Assembly (NCBI RefSeq): GCF_041346945.1
Contig: NZ_CP166850.1
Coordinates: forward strand, 7,362,501 to 7,426,500
DNA: 64,000 bases
Reading direction: 5' to 3'
From: Amycolatopsis sp. cg9
Lineage (GTDB): Bacteria; Actinomycetota; Actinomycetes; Mycobacteriales; Pseudonocardiaceae
The position numbers were made by a program, and so were the translations under genes. The notes under the pieces were generated by a model. That model ran no database searches. It was not told where the DNA came from and saw only the letters and a program-made list of their open reading frames with translations. Shown here one piece after another: positions 50,778 through 61,666 of the stretch; the stretch's first letter is position 1; every line of letters begins with the position of its first letter.

Positions 50778-52295
50778 ATGCCTGACTACGTCGGCGCCGT
50801 TGACCAGGGCACCACCAGCACCCGCTTCATGATCTTCGACCACGGCGGCAACGAAATCGCCCGCCACCAGCTCGAGCACGAGCAGATCCTGCCCAAGCCG
50901 GGCTGGGTCGAGCACGACGCCACCGAGATCTGGGAACGCACCCGCTCGGTCATCGCCACCGCGCTCAACAAGGCCGACCTGACCGCCGGGGACCTCGCCG
51001 CGCTGGGCATCACCAACCAGCGCGAGACCACCGTCGTGTGGAACCGCCGCACCGGCCGCCCGTACGGCAACGCGATCGTCTGGCAGGACACCCGCACCGA
51101 CCGCATCGCCTCGGCGCTGGAGCGCGCGGGCAAGGGCGACGTCATCCGCCGCAAGGCCGGCCTGCCGCCCGCGACGTACTTCTCCGGCGGCAAGCTGCAG
51201 TGGATCCTCGAAAACGTCGACGGCGTGCGCGAGGACGCCGAGAAGGGCGACGCCCTCTTCGGCACCACCGACTCGTGGCTCATCTGGAACCTGACCGGCG
51301 GCCCGGACGGCGGCGTGCACGTCACCGACCCGACCAACGCGTCGCGCACCATGCTGATGGACCTCGAAACCCTGGACTGGGACGACGAGCTGCTCTCGTT
51401 CTTCAACGTCCCGCGCGCGATGCTGCCGGCGATCCGGCCGTCGTCGAACCCGGGCCTCTTCGGCACCACCCGCGCCGACGGCCCGCTCGGCGGCGAGGTC
51501 GCCATCACCGGCGTCCTCGGCGACCAGCAGGCGGCGACCGTCGGCCAGGTCTGCTTCCGGCCCGGCGAGGCCAAGAACACCTACGGCACCGGCAACTTCC
51601 TGCTCCTCAACACCGGCCAGGAACTGGTCCGCTCGAAGCACGGCCTGCTGACGACGCTGTGCTACCAGTTCGGCGACGAAAAGCCGGTCTACGCGCTGGA
51701 AGGCTCGATCGCCGTCACCGGTTCCGCGGTGCAGTGGCTGCGCGACCAGCTGGGCATCATCAGCGGCGCGTCCCAGAGCGAAAGCCTGGCCCGCCAGGTC
51801 GAGGACAACGGGGGCGTCTACTTCGTCCCGGCGTTCTCCGGCCTGTTCGCGCCGTACTGGCGGTCCGACGCGCGCGGCGCGATCGTCGGCCTCACCCGGG
51901 CCACGACCAACGCTCATCTCGCGCGGGCCACCCTGGAAGCGATCTGCTACCAGACCCGCGACGTCGTCGAGGCCATGCAGAACGACTCCGGCGTCACGCT
52001 CGACGTGCTCCGGGTCGACGGCGGCGTCACCGCCAACGAGCTGTGCATGCAGCTGCAGGCGGACATCCTCGGCGTGCCGGTGTCGAAGCCGGTCGTCGCC
52101 GAGACCACCGCGCTCGGTGCCGCCTACGCGGCCGGGCTGGCCGTCGGCTTCTGGCGGTCGACCGACGAGCTCGAACAGAACTGGAACGAAGACAAGCGCT
52201 GGACGCCGTCGTGGAGCGACGAGCAGCGCGCCGAGGGCTACGCGGGCTGGCAGAAAGCCGTCGGCCGCACGCTCGACTGGGTCGATGTGGAGTGA
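50778..52295 (+). CDS. glpK: Glycerol kinase
   Basis: 505-residue canonical enzyme trapping glycerol as glycerol-3-phosphate. [79 protein letters not shown] and [17 protein letters not shown] are all present. The ATG at 50778 follows GTGAGGAGTACCCCG, 15 bp after glpF. Unlike the paralogue at 46899 it has no C-terminal extension, so this is the housekeeping copy of the operon. Confidence 0.96.
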   Translation: MPDYVGAVDQGTTSTRFMIFDHGGNEIARHQLEHEQILPKPGWVEHDATEIWERTRSVIATALNKADLTAGDLAALGITNQRETTVVWNRRTGRPYGNAIVWQDTRTDRIASALERAGKGDVIRRKAGLPPATYFSGGKLQWILENVDGVREDAEKGDALFGTTDSWLIWNLTGGPDGGVHVTDPTNASRTMLMDLETLDWDDELLSFFNVPRAMLPAIRPSSNPGLFGTTRADGPLGGEVAITGVLGDQQAATVGQVCFRPGEAKNTYGTGNFLLLNTGQELVRSKHGLLTTLCYQFGDEKPVYALEGSIAVTGSAVQWLRDQLGIISGASQSESLARQVEDNGGVYFVPAFSGLFAPYWRSDARGAIVGLTRATTNAHLARATLEAICYQTRDVVEAMQNDSGVTLDVLRVDGGVTANELCMQLQADILGVPVSKPVVAETTALGAAYAAGLAVGFWRSTDELEQNWNEDKRWTPSWSDEQRAEGYAGWQKAVGRTLDWVDVE

Positions 52296-52302
52296 GGATC
52301 CG

Positions 52303-54012
52303 ATGAAGAGGAGTTCGGTGGAAGCCGTGCCGCTGTCCCCGCTGTACCGGGCGGAGACGCTGAAGAAGCTGGCGCGCGGGGAGGTCGACGTGCTGGTCGT
52401 CGGCGGGGGAGTGACCGGGGCCGGCGTCGCGCTCGACGCCGCGTCCCGTGGGCTTTCGACCGCGCTGGTCGAGGCCCGTGACTTCGCCGCCGGCACGTCC
52501 AGCCGGTCGTCGAAGCTGATCCACGGTGGCCTGCGCTACCTCGAGCAGCTCGACTTCAAGCTGGTGCGCGAGGCGCTCAAGGAACGCGGGCTGCTGCTGC
52601 AGAAGCTGGCCCCGCACCTGGTGCGGCCGGTGAAGTTCCTGGTGCCGCTGCAGCACCGGGTGTGGGAGCGCGGTTACATCGGCGCCGGCGTCACGCTGTA
52701 CGACACGCTCGGCGGCGCCCGCGCGCTGCCGCGGCACCGGCACCTGTCCAAACGCGGCGCGTTCAAGGCCGCGCCCGGCCTGGCCGACGACGCGCTGATC
52801 GGCGCGATCCAGTACTACGACGCCCAGGTCGACGACGCCCGCCACACGATGACGATCGCGCGGACGGCGGCCGAGCAGGGCGCTTCGGTGCTGACGCGGG
52901 CCCGGGTGACATCGCTGCTGCGCGACGGCGAGCGCGTCGTGGGCGCCAAGGTCGTCGACCGCGAAAGCGGCGTCGAGTTCGAGATCCGGGCTCGTACGGT
53001 GGTCGCCGCGACGGGGGTGTGGAGCGACGACATGGCCGAGGCGGCCGGGATTCCCGCGCCGTTCACCGTCCGCGCGTCGAAGGGCATCCACCTGGTGGTG
53101 CCGCGGGAGAAGATCGACCTCGACACCGGGCTGATCCTGCGCACCGAGAAGAGCGTGCTCTTCGTGATCCCGTGGGGCCGGCACTGGATCGTCGGCACCA
53201 CCGACACCGAGTGGGACCTCGACCGCGAGCACCCGGCGGCCAGCCGCGCGGACGTCGACTACGTGCTGGAGCACCTCAACAAGGTGCTGCGCACGCCGGT
53301 GACCCACGACGACATCGAAGGCGTCTACGCGGGTCTCCGTCCGCTGCTCGCGGCGAAGGCGGCCGCGACGACGAAGCTGTCGCGGGAACACGCGGTGGCG
53401 CACCCGGTGCCGGGCCTGGTGATCGTGGCCGGCGGCAAGTACACGACGTACCGGGTGATGGCCGCGGACGCGGTCGACGTGGTGGTCGAGGACGTCGGCC
53501 GCCCGGCCCCGCCGTCGTGGACCGACCGGCTCCCGATCGTCGGCGCGGACGGCTACCACGAGCTGTGGGACGACCGGTTCGGCGTCGCTTCGCGGGCCGG
53601 CCTGACGGTGCCGCAGGTGGAGCACCTGCTGCAGCGCTACGGCACGCGGATCTGGAACCTGCTGGACCTGATCCGCGACGAGCCCGAGCTGGCCTCGCCG
53701 GTCCCGGGCGCGACGGAGTACCTCCGTGCGGAAGCGGTGTACGCGGCTTCGCACGAGGGCGCGCTGCACCTGGAGGACGTCCTGACCCGCCGCACGCGCA
53801 TCTCGATCGAGGAGCGCGACCGGGGTGTCACGGCGGCCCCCGAGGTCGCGGCGCTGATGGCCCCGGTGCTGGGCTGGGACGAGCACCGGACCGAGCGCGA
53901 GGTGGCGAACTACCTCGCGCGGGTCGAGGCGGAGCGCTCGGCCCAGGAGGCCCCGGACGACGAGGCGGCCAACGCCACCCGCCTCGCGGCTCCGGCCCTG
54001 CTGCCCGGCTGA
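52303..54012 (+). CDS. glpD: Glycerol-3-phosphate dehydrogenase (FAD-dependent, aerobic type)
   Basis: 569-residue flavoprotein that oxidises glycerol-3-phosphate to dihydroxyacetone phosphate and feeds electrons to quinone at the membrane. N-terminal FAD motif VLVVGGGVTGAGVALDAASRG and DFAAGTSSRSSKLIHGGLRYLE are diagnostic. VPREKIDLDTGLILRTEKSV, VGTTDTEWDLDREHP and YAGLRPLLA follow, and a C-terminal helical domain (about 395-540). The ATG at 52303 has GAGG 5 nt upstream; a GTG at 52318 is a possible alternative. Last gene of glpFKD, closed by a long hairpin. Confidence 0.95.
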   Translation: MKRSSVEAVPLSPLYRAETLKKLARGEVDVLVVGGGVTGAGVALDAASRGLSTALVEARDFAAGTSSRSSKLIHGGLRYLEQLDFKLVREALKERGLLLQKLAPHLVRPVKFLVPLQHRVWERGYIGAGVTLYDTLGGARALPRHRHLSKRGAFKAAPGLADDALIGAIQYYDAQVDDARHTMTIARTAAEQGASVLTRARVTSLLRDGERVVGAKVVDRESGVEFEIRARTVVAATGVWSDDMAEAAGIPAPFTVRASKGIHLVVPREKIDLDTGLILRTEKSVLFVIPWGRHWIVGTTDTEWDLDREHPAASRADVDYVLEHLNKVLRTPVTHDDIEGVYAGLRPLLAAKAAATTKLSREHAVAHPVPGLVIVAGGKYTTYRVMAADAVDVVVEDVGRPAPPSWTDRLPIVGADGYHELWDDRFGVASRAGLTVPQVEHLLQRYGTRIWNLLDLIRDEPELASPVPGATEYLRAEAVYAASHEGALHLEDVLTRRTRISIEERDRGVTAAPEVAALMAPVLGWDEHRTEREVANYLARVEAERSAQEAPDDEAANATRLAAPALLPG

Positions 54013-54022
54013 GTCCCGTAGT

Positions 54023-54067
54023 CCGTGAAGGCCACATCGAGAGACGCGAAGGCTCTCGATGTGGCCT

Positions 54068-54073
<6 letters not shown>
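54023..54073. terminator. Bidirectional terminator between glpD and the APH gene
   Basis: A perfect 21-bp stem: 54023-54043 (starting CCGTGAAGGCCACATCGAG) against 54053-54073, with a 9-nt loop. It overlaps the stop codon of the convergent APH-family gene and lies 10 bp after glpD, so it can serve both. Confidence 0.85.
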
Positions 54074-56468
<2,395 letters not shown>

Positions 56469-56479
56469 TCGCTCACGAC

Positions 56480-56514
56480 CCGAAGGCCACCACGCTCGCC
56501 GTGGTGGCCTTCGG
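56480..56514. terminator. Terminator between argG and the quinone oxidoreductase gene
   Basis: A perfect 15-bp stem, CCGAAGGCCACCACG (56480-56494) against CGTGGTGGCCTTCGG (56500-56514), with a 5-nt loop. It lies between the two convergent stop codons and can act in both directions. Confidence 0.88.
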
Positions 56515-56519
56515 TGCGT

Positions 56520-57527
56520 TCACGGGACGAGCACGACCTTGCCGGTGACCGTGCCCGATTCGGCCAGTGCCAAGGCCTTCCCGGCTTCGGTCAGGGGGAT
56601 GCGCGCGGCCACCTGCGCTTTGAGCTGTCCCTTCGCCGCCAGGGCGAAGACGGCGGTTAGGTCTTCGGCGAGCCGCGCGCGGAAGCGGGCGAGGTTCCGC
56701 TTGCCGCCCCAGACGTTGTAGAAGTGCGCGCGGCGCCGGTTCGGGGCGACGTTCCACCACAACAGCCGGGCGACCAGCTTCAGCACCGCGGGCTTCGGGT
56801 TGCCGCCGGTGTCCTTGGTGGACGCGCTGCCGTAGGCGAGCAGGGCGCCACCGGGGGCGAGCAGGCGGAACGAATCGACGATGCCCGGGCCGCCGACGTG
56901 GTCGAAGACGGCGTCGACCCCGCCGGGCGCCAGTTCGCGCACCCGGGCCGGGACGTCGCCGCGGTAGTCGATGGCGGTGGCGCCGAGCGCGGTCACGACG
57001 TCGAGGTTGCGGGCCGAGGCGGTGCCGAGCACCGTGAGCCCGGCCGCGCGGGCGAGCTGCACGAGCGTGGTGCCGACGCCGCCGCTCGCCCCGTGGACCA
57101 GGATCGTGCCGCCGGTCTTCACCTTCGCCCACCGGTGCAGCATCTGGTACGCCGTGATGCCGTTGACCACGAACGTCTCCGCTTCGGCCGCGTCGAGCCC
57201 GTCGGGCACCGGCACCAGGTCGGCGGCGGGGACGGTGAGGTGACTGCGCCACCCGCCGATCTTGGTCATCGCGGCCACCCGGCGCCCGACGAGCGCCGGG
57301 TCCTCGGCGTCGAGCACCGTGCCGACGACGTCGTAGCCGGGCACGAACGGGAACGGCGGCTGGTCGTAGTACTTGCCGCGCCGCATCTGCTGTTCGGCGA
57401 AGGAGATCCCGCTCGCCTCGACGCGGATCAGCGCTTCGCCGGCGGCGACCGTCGGCAACGCACGGTGCTCGACGCGGAGGCCGTCCGGCTCGACGAGGCC
57501 GGGGAGGACGATTTCGGTGACGGTCAT
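56520..57527 (-). CDS. Medium-chain dehydrogenase, quinone oxidoreductase type
   Basis: 335-residue NADPH-dependent oxidoreductase. GroES-like N-terminus (RVEASGISFAEQQMRRGKYY, PFVPGYDVVGTVL) and Rossmann domain with GASGGVGTTLVQLARAAG, GATAIDYRG and FDHVGGPGI. The structural and catalytic zinc Cys residues of alcohol dehydrogenases are absent, as in Qor/zeta-crystallin. It may reduce quinones or enones. The ATG at 57527 follows GGAAGGAACCACC. Regulated with the adjacent tetR gene through a shared operator type. Confidence 0.9.
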   Translation of the reverse strand: MTVTEIVLPGLVEPDGLRVEHRALPTVAAGEALIRVEASGISFAEQQMRRGKYYDQPPFPFVPGYDVVGTVLDAEDPALVGRRVAAMTKIGGWRSHLTVPAADLVPVPDGLDAAEAETFVVNGITAYQMLHRWAKVKTGGTILVHGASGGVGTTLVQLARAAGLTVLGTASARNLDVVTALGATAIDYRGDVPARVRELAPGGVDAVFDHVGGPGIVDSFRLLAPGGALLAYGSASTKDTGGNPKPAVLKLVARLLWWNVAPNRRRAHFYNVWGGKRNLARFRARLAEDLTAVFALAAKGQLKAQVAARIPLTEAGKALALAESGTVTGKVVLVP

Positions 57528-57543
57528 GGTGGTTCCTTCCGGT

Positions 57544-57563
57544 GTGAGTGACTGGTCAATCAC
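57544..57563. promoter_or_regulatory. TetR operator copy before the oxidoreductase gene
   Basis: GTGAGTG (57544-57550), a 6-bp spacer, then CAATCAC (57557-57563). It has the same architecture as the site before the tetR gene with one changed base, and lies 17 bp before the oxidoreductase ATG. Confidence 0.65.
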
Positions 57564-57598
57564 TTGATGGGCGTGAAAATGGACGAGCTGGTCAGGGG

Positions 57599-58168
57599 TC
57601 AGTTCTTGCCGGGGTGGCGGATGCCGGCGGACAGGACCGCGGCCCACTCGCCGGCGTGCTCGTCCAGGTCGAGGGTGGCGATCAGGTGGCAGAGCTGGCC
57701 GTAGGCGACGAACCGCTGCACCTGCTCGTCCCCGGCGCCGGAGCGCGAGCGGGCGAACTCGGTCACCTTCGCCAGCCCGCGCCGCACGGCGTCGGCGATC
57801 TCCGGGGTGTCGGCGGCCGACTGGGCGTGCACCTGCAGCATCAGCAGGTTCCGGTCGGCGATCAGTTCGGCGTAGGCGCCGCCCATTTCGTACAGGAGCT
57901 TGTCGGGATCGGCGTCCCCGGCCCGCGCGGCCCCGTTCGACAGCGCGTGCGTGACGAGTTCGTAGCACCGGTCGAGTGCGGCGACGAAGAGGGAAACCTT
58001 GCCGGGGAACAACTTGAAGACGTAGGCGGGGGAGATGTCAGCTCGTTCCGCCACGGCGCTGATCGGCGTCCCGTGGAACCCGCCCCGCGCGAACTCGGCG
58101 ATGGCGGCGTCGACGACGACGTCCCGCCGGGCGTCGGAGGTGGAGAGGGTGGCACCGCGCTTCGTCAT
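57599..58168 (-). CDS. TetR family transcriptional regulator
   Basis: 189 residues. The HTH at about residues 15-62 reads VVVDAAIAEFARGGFHGTPI and AERADISPAYVFKLFPGKVSLF; the C-terminal ligand domain (YEMGGAYAELIADRNLLMLQVHAQSA) is typical of multi-helix TetR dimers. It is upstream of and on the same strand as the quinone oxidoreductase gene. Matching palindromes before both genes indicate that it represses both. The inducer may be a quinone or other electrophile, by analogy with similar pairs. Confidence 0.9.
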   Translation of the reverse strand: MTKRGATLSTSDARRDVVVDAAIAEFARGGFHGTPISAVAERADISPAYVFKLFPGKVSLFVAALDRCYELVTHALSNGAARAGDADPDKLLYEMGGAYAELIADRNLLMLQVHAQSAADTPEIADAVRRGLAKVTEFARSRSGAGDEQVQRFVAYGQLCHLIATLDLDEHAGEWAAVLSAGIRHPGKN

Positions 58169-58188
58169 GTGAGTGACTGTACACTCAC
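58169..58188. promoter_or_regulatory. TetR operator before the tetR gene
   Basis: GTGAGTG (58169-58175), a 6-bp spacer, then CACTCAC (58182-58188): a perfect inverted repeat directly abutting the tetR ATG at 58168. Autorepression is expected. Confidence 0.7.
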
Positions 58189-58220
58189 TCTTGGCAGTGG
58201 AACAAGCCCGGACTCGATCC

Positions 58221-60587
58221 TCACGCGGAACCGGAGCCGCTGCACTGGCGGACGGTGCTCGCGGTCAGCGGTCCGCCTTCGGGGCACAGAACGACCGCGC
58301 GCAGGCTCGGGTCGACGGCGAGTTGGCGCATTCCCGGTGGCAGGCATTCGGAGGCCCACAGCGGTTCGACGATGCCGCGGATCGCCTCTGGCGAGGCTTC
58401 GAGGAGGTCCGCGACGGACGGCCAGCGAACCCGGAGGATCGTCCAAAGCGCCAGCACGTCGGACGGTACGGTGTTCTGCTCGAGAGTCCGGACGGACCGC
58501 AATACGTTGTAGGTGTTGAGGAACTTCTTGATCGTCCGGGGATTGGCTTCGAGAAGTGGCAGGAACTTGCTCAGGGCGTGGTCGGTACGGGCGCGGGTCT
58601 GCGGTGCCACGAGAGCGAGCGCGGCTGGGCCGGCGAGCTCTTCCTTGGCCTGCGGACTGGCCGTGCTGACCACTCGCAGGATGGCGGCCTCGTCGTCGAC
58701 CCGGTCAAGCTCCGCCTTGCCTGCTTCGACCTCGCGTCTGATGCGCTCGGCGGATATCGGGTCGGCCAGGTGCAGCAGCTGGTCGAGGTAGCCGGCGCGA
58801 GCGCGGGCGCTCGGTGCCGGCACGGGCACGGTGAGCTGGAAGATCTTGTCCAGGAAAAGGTGGCCAAGCGAAGAACCGGGCGCCGGGACGCAGGCGTGGA
58901 ACGAGGGGAACGCGTCTTCGTAGCTCTGGCGCAGCCAAGCACCGTCCGCGGCCACGACGAAGTAGGACGCCGAGCGCTCCCGAGCCGCGGTTGCCCGCTG
59001 CGGATGGTCGCGGACGAGAGTCTGCATCGCGTCGAGCAGATCGACCACGTAGGTGCCCGGGCACCGGTCGAGGTCGTCGATGAAGACGAGCACGGGCTTG
59101 CGCGAACGGTGCAACAACCAGTGGAAGTGAGCTGCGACCTGGTCCATCGGGTTGGGGTTCGACTGCTCGAAAAGCCGAGCGCCGCGCGCGGAATCCCAGA
59201 GGAGCAGTTTGGCCGACACCTGCGCACCGGCCCATAGCAATGCCGCTGCGCCGAGCACGGTAGTCACCGCCTTCGCCAATGTGGCCATGGCCTCGGTGCC
59301 AGGCACGCGGGGGAGCACGAACGCCGTGAGCACGCCGATCGACATGATCAGGAGGAGTACGGCGAGGACGAAGGCGGCGCCGGAGCGCCGGGCGCGAGCC
59401 GCGGTTTCCGCCGTGCGGAGCCAGGTGGCGGAGAGGCGGCTACGGTCGCGGGCGACCGCTTTGCGTGTCGCGCTGAGGAGCGCCCACCACGGAGGCCCCA
59501 GCCTGGACTGCCGCCAGGCATCGAAGTGGACGATCGTGTATTCGTGTTCCAGGCGTTCTTCGAGGAAGTTGAGCAGGGAGCTCTTCCCGACCCCCCATGG
59601 TCCGTCGAGGTGGACGAGAAAGGACGTCGACGGCTCCCTCTTGCGCACTTCGCGCAGCTGGCCGGCCAATACCTCGGCGAGTGGTGCACGGTTGAGGTGG
59701 TCTTCGCGCGCGGGTGCGTCCGTCGCCCAATCGACCTTGGTCTCCGGTTCCCTTCTCGCTGACTCGATCACGGCGTCGTCTTCGATGTCGGCGGCACCAG
59801 GGAGTTCGGCCGCGGCGCGGTGGGTGAGCTGTCGGCGTGCACGCGGGATTTCGGGTACGCGGGCGAAGGCGAGCTTCCCGGTGAGTCCGGCGAGCCGGCT
59901 GGGTGTCTGGAGGAAGCCGTCGCCCTGGCTCGCCTCGACGACGCTGGCGTGCAGGAAGTCGAACAGCTCGTCCACATCGACGGTTCCGTCGCCGTTGAGG
60001 TCGGCGGCGCCGGTGCGCAACCCTTCGATCAGCGCGTCGGTGAAGACGGAACCGGAGGCCGAGGCCTGGGATTCGGCGGGTGCGAAGGCGTGCTGGTAGG
60101 CACCCGACGAGCAGATGACGATCCAGCCCGTGCCACCGATGTCCGGGTCGATCGCGGCCGGATGCGCTCGCAGGGTGCCGAAATCGTGTTGGAAAGCTCC
60201 GGCGAACGTGCAATCCAGGATGATCACGATCGCGAGGCAACGACTGGTTCGCACGGCTTCGCCGAGGAAGGTGGCGGAGACGCCGGTTGCGGCCAAGAGG
60301 TCGCTGCGGGTGTCCGTCGCCGCGAAGTAGAGCCTGCCCTCGACATCTTTGATCCCGTGGCTGCTGAGGTAGAGCGTTCTGAGCTCGTCCTGCTGCGCCG
60401 AGGCGAAGAACCGCTCGATCGCGATCCGCATCTCGTGGCTGGCCGGGTTCGTCACGGTCTCGACCTCGTAGCCGCCGACCTCCGGGTCGGCAAGCAGGTC
60501 GGCCAGGGCGGGGGCGGCCGGGAGCCGAGCCAGATCCCGGTCGTCGAACCGGCCGACCGAAATCACCATGGCTTCCCGTTTCGCCAT
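58221..60587 (-). CDS. Caspase-like protease fused to EF-hand and membrane KAP NTPase
   Basis: 788 residues, no close functional match known to me. Caspase/C14 domain (about 1-190): catalytic His77 in YLSSHGIKD and Cys126 in ILDCTFAG. A canonical EF-hand loop at 196-207 (DLNGDGTVDVDE) has all Ca2+ ligand positions filled. KAP P-loop NTPase (about 300-700): Walker A GPWGVGKSS (Lys335), two transmembrane helices (about 405-428 and 437-460) inserted between Walker A and B as in KAP proteins, Walker B VLVFIDDLDR (about 499-508). The C-terminal helical part includes NPRTIKKFLNTYNVLR. The design suggests a membrane-sited, ATP- and perhaps Ca2+-controlled protease, plausibly an anti-phage or cell-death effector. 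That role is inference. The ATG at 60587 follows GGAAGGTGGACG. It stands alone. Confidence 0.85.
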   Translation of the reverse strand: MAKREAMVISVGRFDDRDLARLPAAPALADLLADPEVGGYEVETVTNPASHEMRIAIERFFASAQQDELRTLYLSSHGIKDVEGRLYFAATDTRSDLLAATGVSATFLGEAVRTSRCLAIVIILDCTFAGAFQHDFGTLRAHPAAIDPDIGGTGWIVICSSGAYQHAFAPAESQASASGSVFTDALIEGLRTGAADLNGDGTVDVDELFDFLHASVVEASQGDGFLQTPSRLAGLTGKLAFARVPEIPRARRQLTHRAAAELPGAADIEDDAVIESARREPETKVDWATDAPAREDHLNRAPLAEVLAGQLREVRKREPSTSFLVHLDGPWGVGKSSLLNFLEERLEHEYTIVHFDAWRQSRLGPPWWALLSATRKAVARDRSRLSATWLRTAETAARARRSGAAFVLAVLLLIMSIGVLTAFVLPRVPGTEAMATLAKAVTTVLGAAALLWAGAQVSAKLLLWDSARGARLFEQSNPNPMDQVAAHFHWLLHRSRKPVLVFIDDLDRCPGTYVVDLLDAMQTLVRDHPQRATAARERSASYFVVAADGAWLRQSYEDAFPSFHACVPAPGSSLGHLFLDKIFQLTVPVPAPSARARAGYLDQLLHLADPISAERIRREVEAGKAELDRVDDEAAILRVVSTASPQAKEELAGPAALALVAPQTRARTDHALSKFLPLLEANPRTIKKFLNTYNVLRSVRTLEQNTVPSDVLALWTILRVRWPSVADLLEASPEAIRGIVEPLWASECLPPGMRQLAVDPSLRAVVLCPEGGPLTASTVRQCSGSGSA

Positions 60588-60668
60588 CGTCCACCTTCCG
60601 TCACGAACTCGCCGTGTCGCGACGTGAGTCGCCGGACGCTCCGTCGACGTAACGGCTCGTGACGCGAA

Positions 60669-60702
60669 ACGCCCGCCGTGGCCACGAAATGGCCGGCGGG
60701 CG
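60669..60702 (-). terminator. Terminator after the trypsin-like protease gene
   Basis: ACGCCCGCC (60669-60677) pairs with GGCGGGCGT (60694-60702), extended inside by TGGCCA against TGGCC with a small mismatch. Read on the minus strand it follows the protease stop by 17 bp and ends in a short T-run (TTTC). Confidence 0.7.
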
Positions 60703-60718
60703 TCTCGGTGAAGTGGGC

Positions 60719-61420
60719 TCAGACGCCCGCGGTGGAGGAGATCCAGTCGCGGTACTTCGTGATGTTGATGTACGCCGTGTACGACTGGCGGTCACTGGTC
60801 GAGGCCACGCCGACCTGCTTGCCGTTCGCGTACATCGGGCCGCCGGAGTCGCCGCCGGCCGTGATGCCGTCGCCGCGGTTCGCGCAGACCGAGACGCCCG
60901 CCGCGCCGTCCGGGCAGTCGATCGACGTCACGCTGACCTTCGCCACCTTCAGCAGCTGGGACTGGCACTCGATCTCCGGCTTGTCGGTGCAGGTCGCGCC
61001 CCAGCCGTAGACCTCGGCCTGGTCGCCCACCTTGACGTCGCCCTCGCTGCCCAGCGGCGCGTAGTCCGTCTGCACCTGCTGGTCGATCTGCACCAGCGCG
61101 ATGTCCGCGTCCGGTGCCTCGTGCACCGAGGTCGCGTTGACCGTGGTGCCCTTCGTCTGGTCCAGGTCGCCGACGTGGAAGCTGATCGGCTGACCGTCGG
61201 CGCCCTGCGTGCAGTGGCGGGCGGTGAGGATCCAGTCCGGCGCGATGATCGTCGCCGAGCAGATCTCCTGGCCGCCGGCGAACATCCGGGCCGCGGAGTG
61301 GAGCGAGTCGGCGTTGCTGCCGTCGATGATGGCCGGCTGGGCGGCCAGGGCGGGCGCCGCGGCCACGAACGCCGACAGGAAAACACCGGAGACGACTACG
61401 CCGGTTCGCGCGATACGCAC
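60719..61420 (-). CDS. Secreted trypsin-like serine protease (S1 family)
   Basis: 233 residues from the GTG at 61420, chosen because GGAGG lies 11 nt upstream; an ATG at 61438 would read through that site. Signal peptide about 1-27 (APALAA). Catalytic triad: His69 in TARHC, Asp106 in DADIALVQ, Ser192 in GGDSGGP. Cys residues (EIC/RHC, GATC/IEC, DC/VC) suggest three disulfides. The mature N-terminus lacks the usual IVGG, reading AIIDGSNADS instead, and there is little propeptide. It is probably an extracellular nutritional protease. Its nearness to the caspase gene is likely chance, since it is exported and separated by a terminator. Confidence 0.9.
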   Translation of the reverse strand: MRIARTGVVVSGVFLSAFVAAAPALAAQPAIIDGSNADSLHSAARMFAGGQEICSATIIAPDWILTARHCTQGADGQPISFHVGDLDQTKGTTVNATSVHEAPDADIALVQIDQQVQTDYAPLGSEGDVKVGDQAEVYGWGATCTDKPEIECQSQLLKVAKVSVTSIDCPDGAAGVSVCANRGDGITAGGDSGGPMYANGKQVGVASTSDRQSYTAYINITKYRDWISSTAGV

Positions 61421-61666
61421 TTTAGGATCAACCTCCATCCGCGGACCGGGGCCTCGCGGTGACGGGGTGGTCAAGGACACACCTACCGTCACCGCTGTGG
61501 GTGAATCTCCGAAACCCGCCGATAGTCGGTTGATCAAGGACGCGACTTTCGTCGTGCGCCGTCCGGCCCAGCGGGCTCGCCAACCGAGTGACAGAACCGA
61601 TCGCGGTGTCCCGGATGTCAGCGATTCGCCCACGGGCGCCCCACCCCCTCGTTAGAGTCCGCCACG

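Noticed and set aside
60719..61420. Trypsin-like protease as a partner of the caspase-KAP protein
   Set aside because: It has a signal peptide and is exported, and a terminator separates the genes, so a joint system is unlikely.
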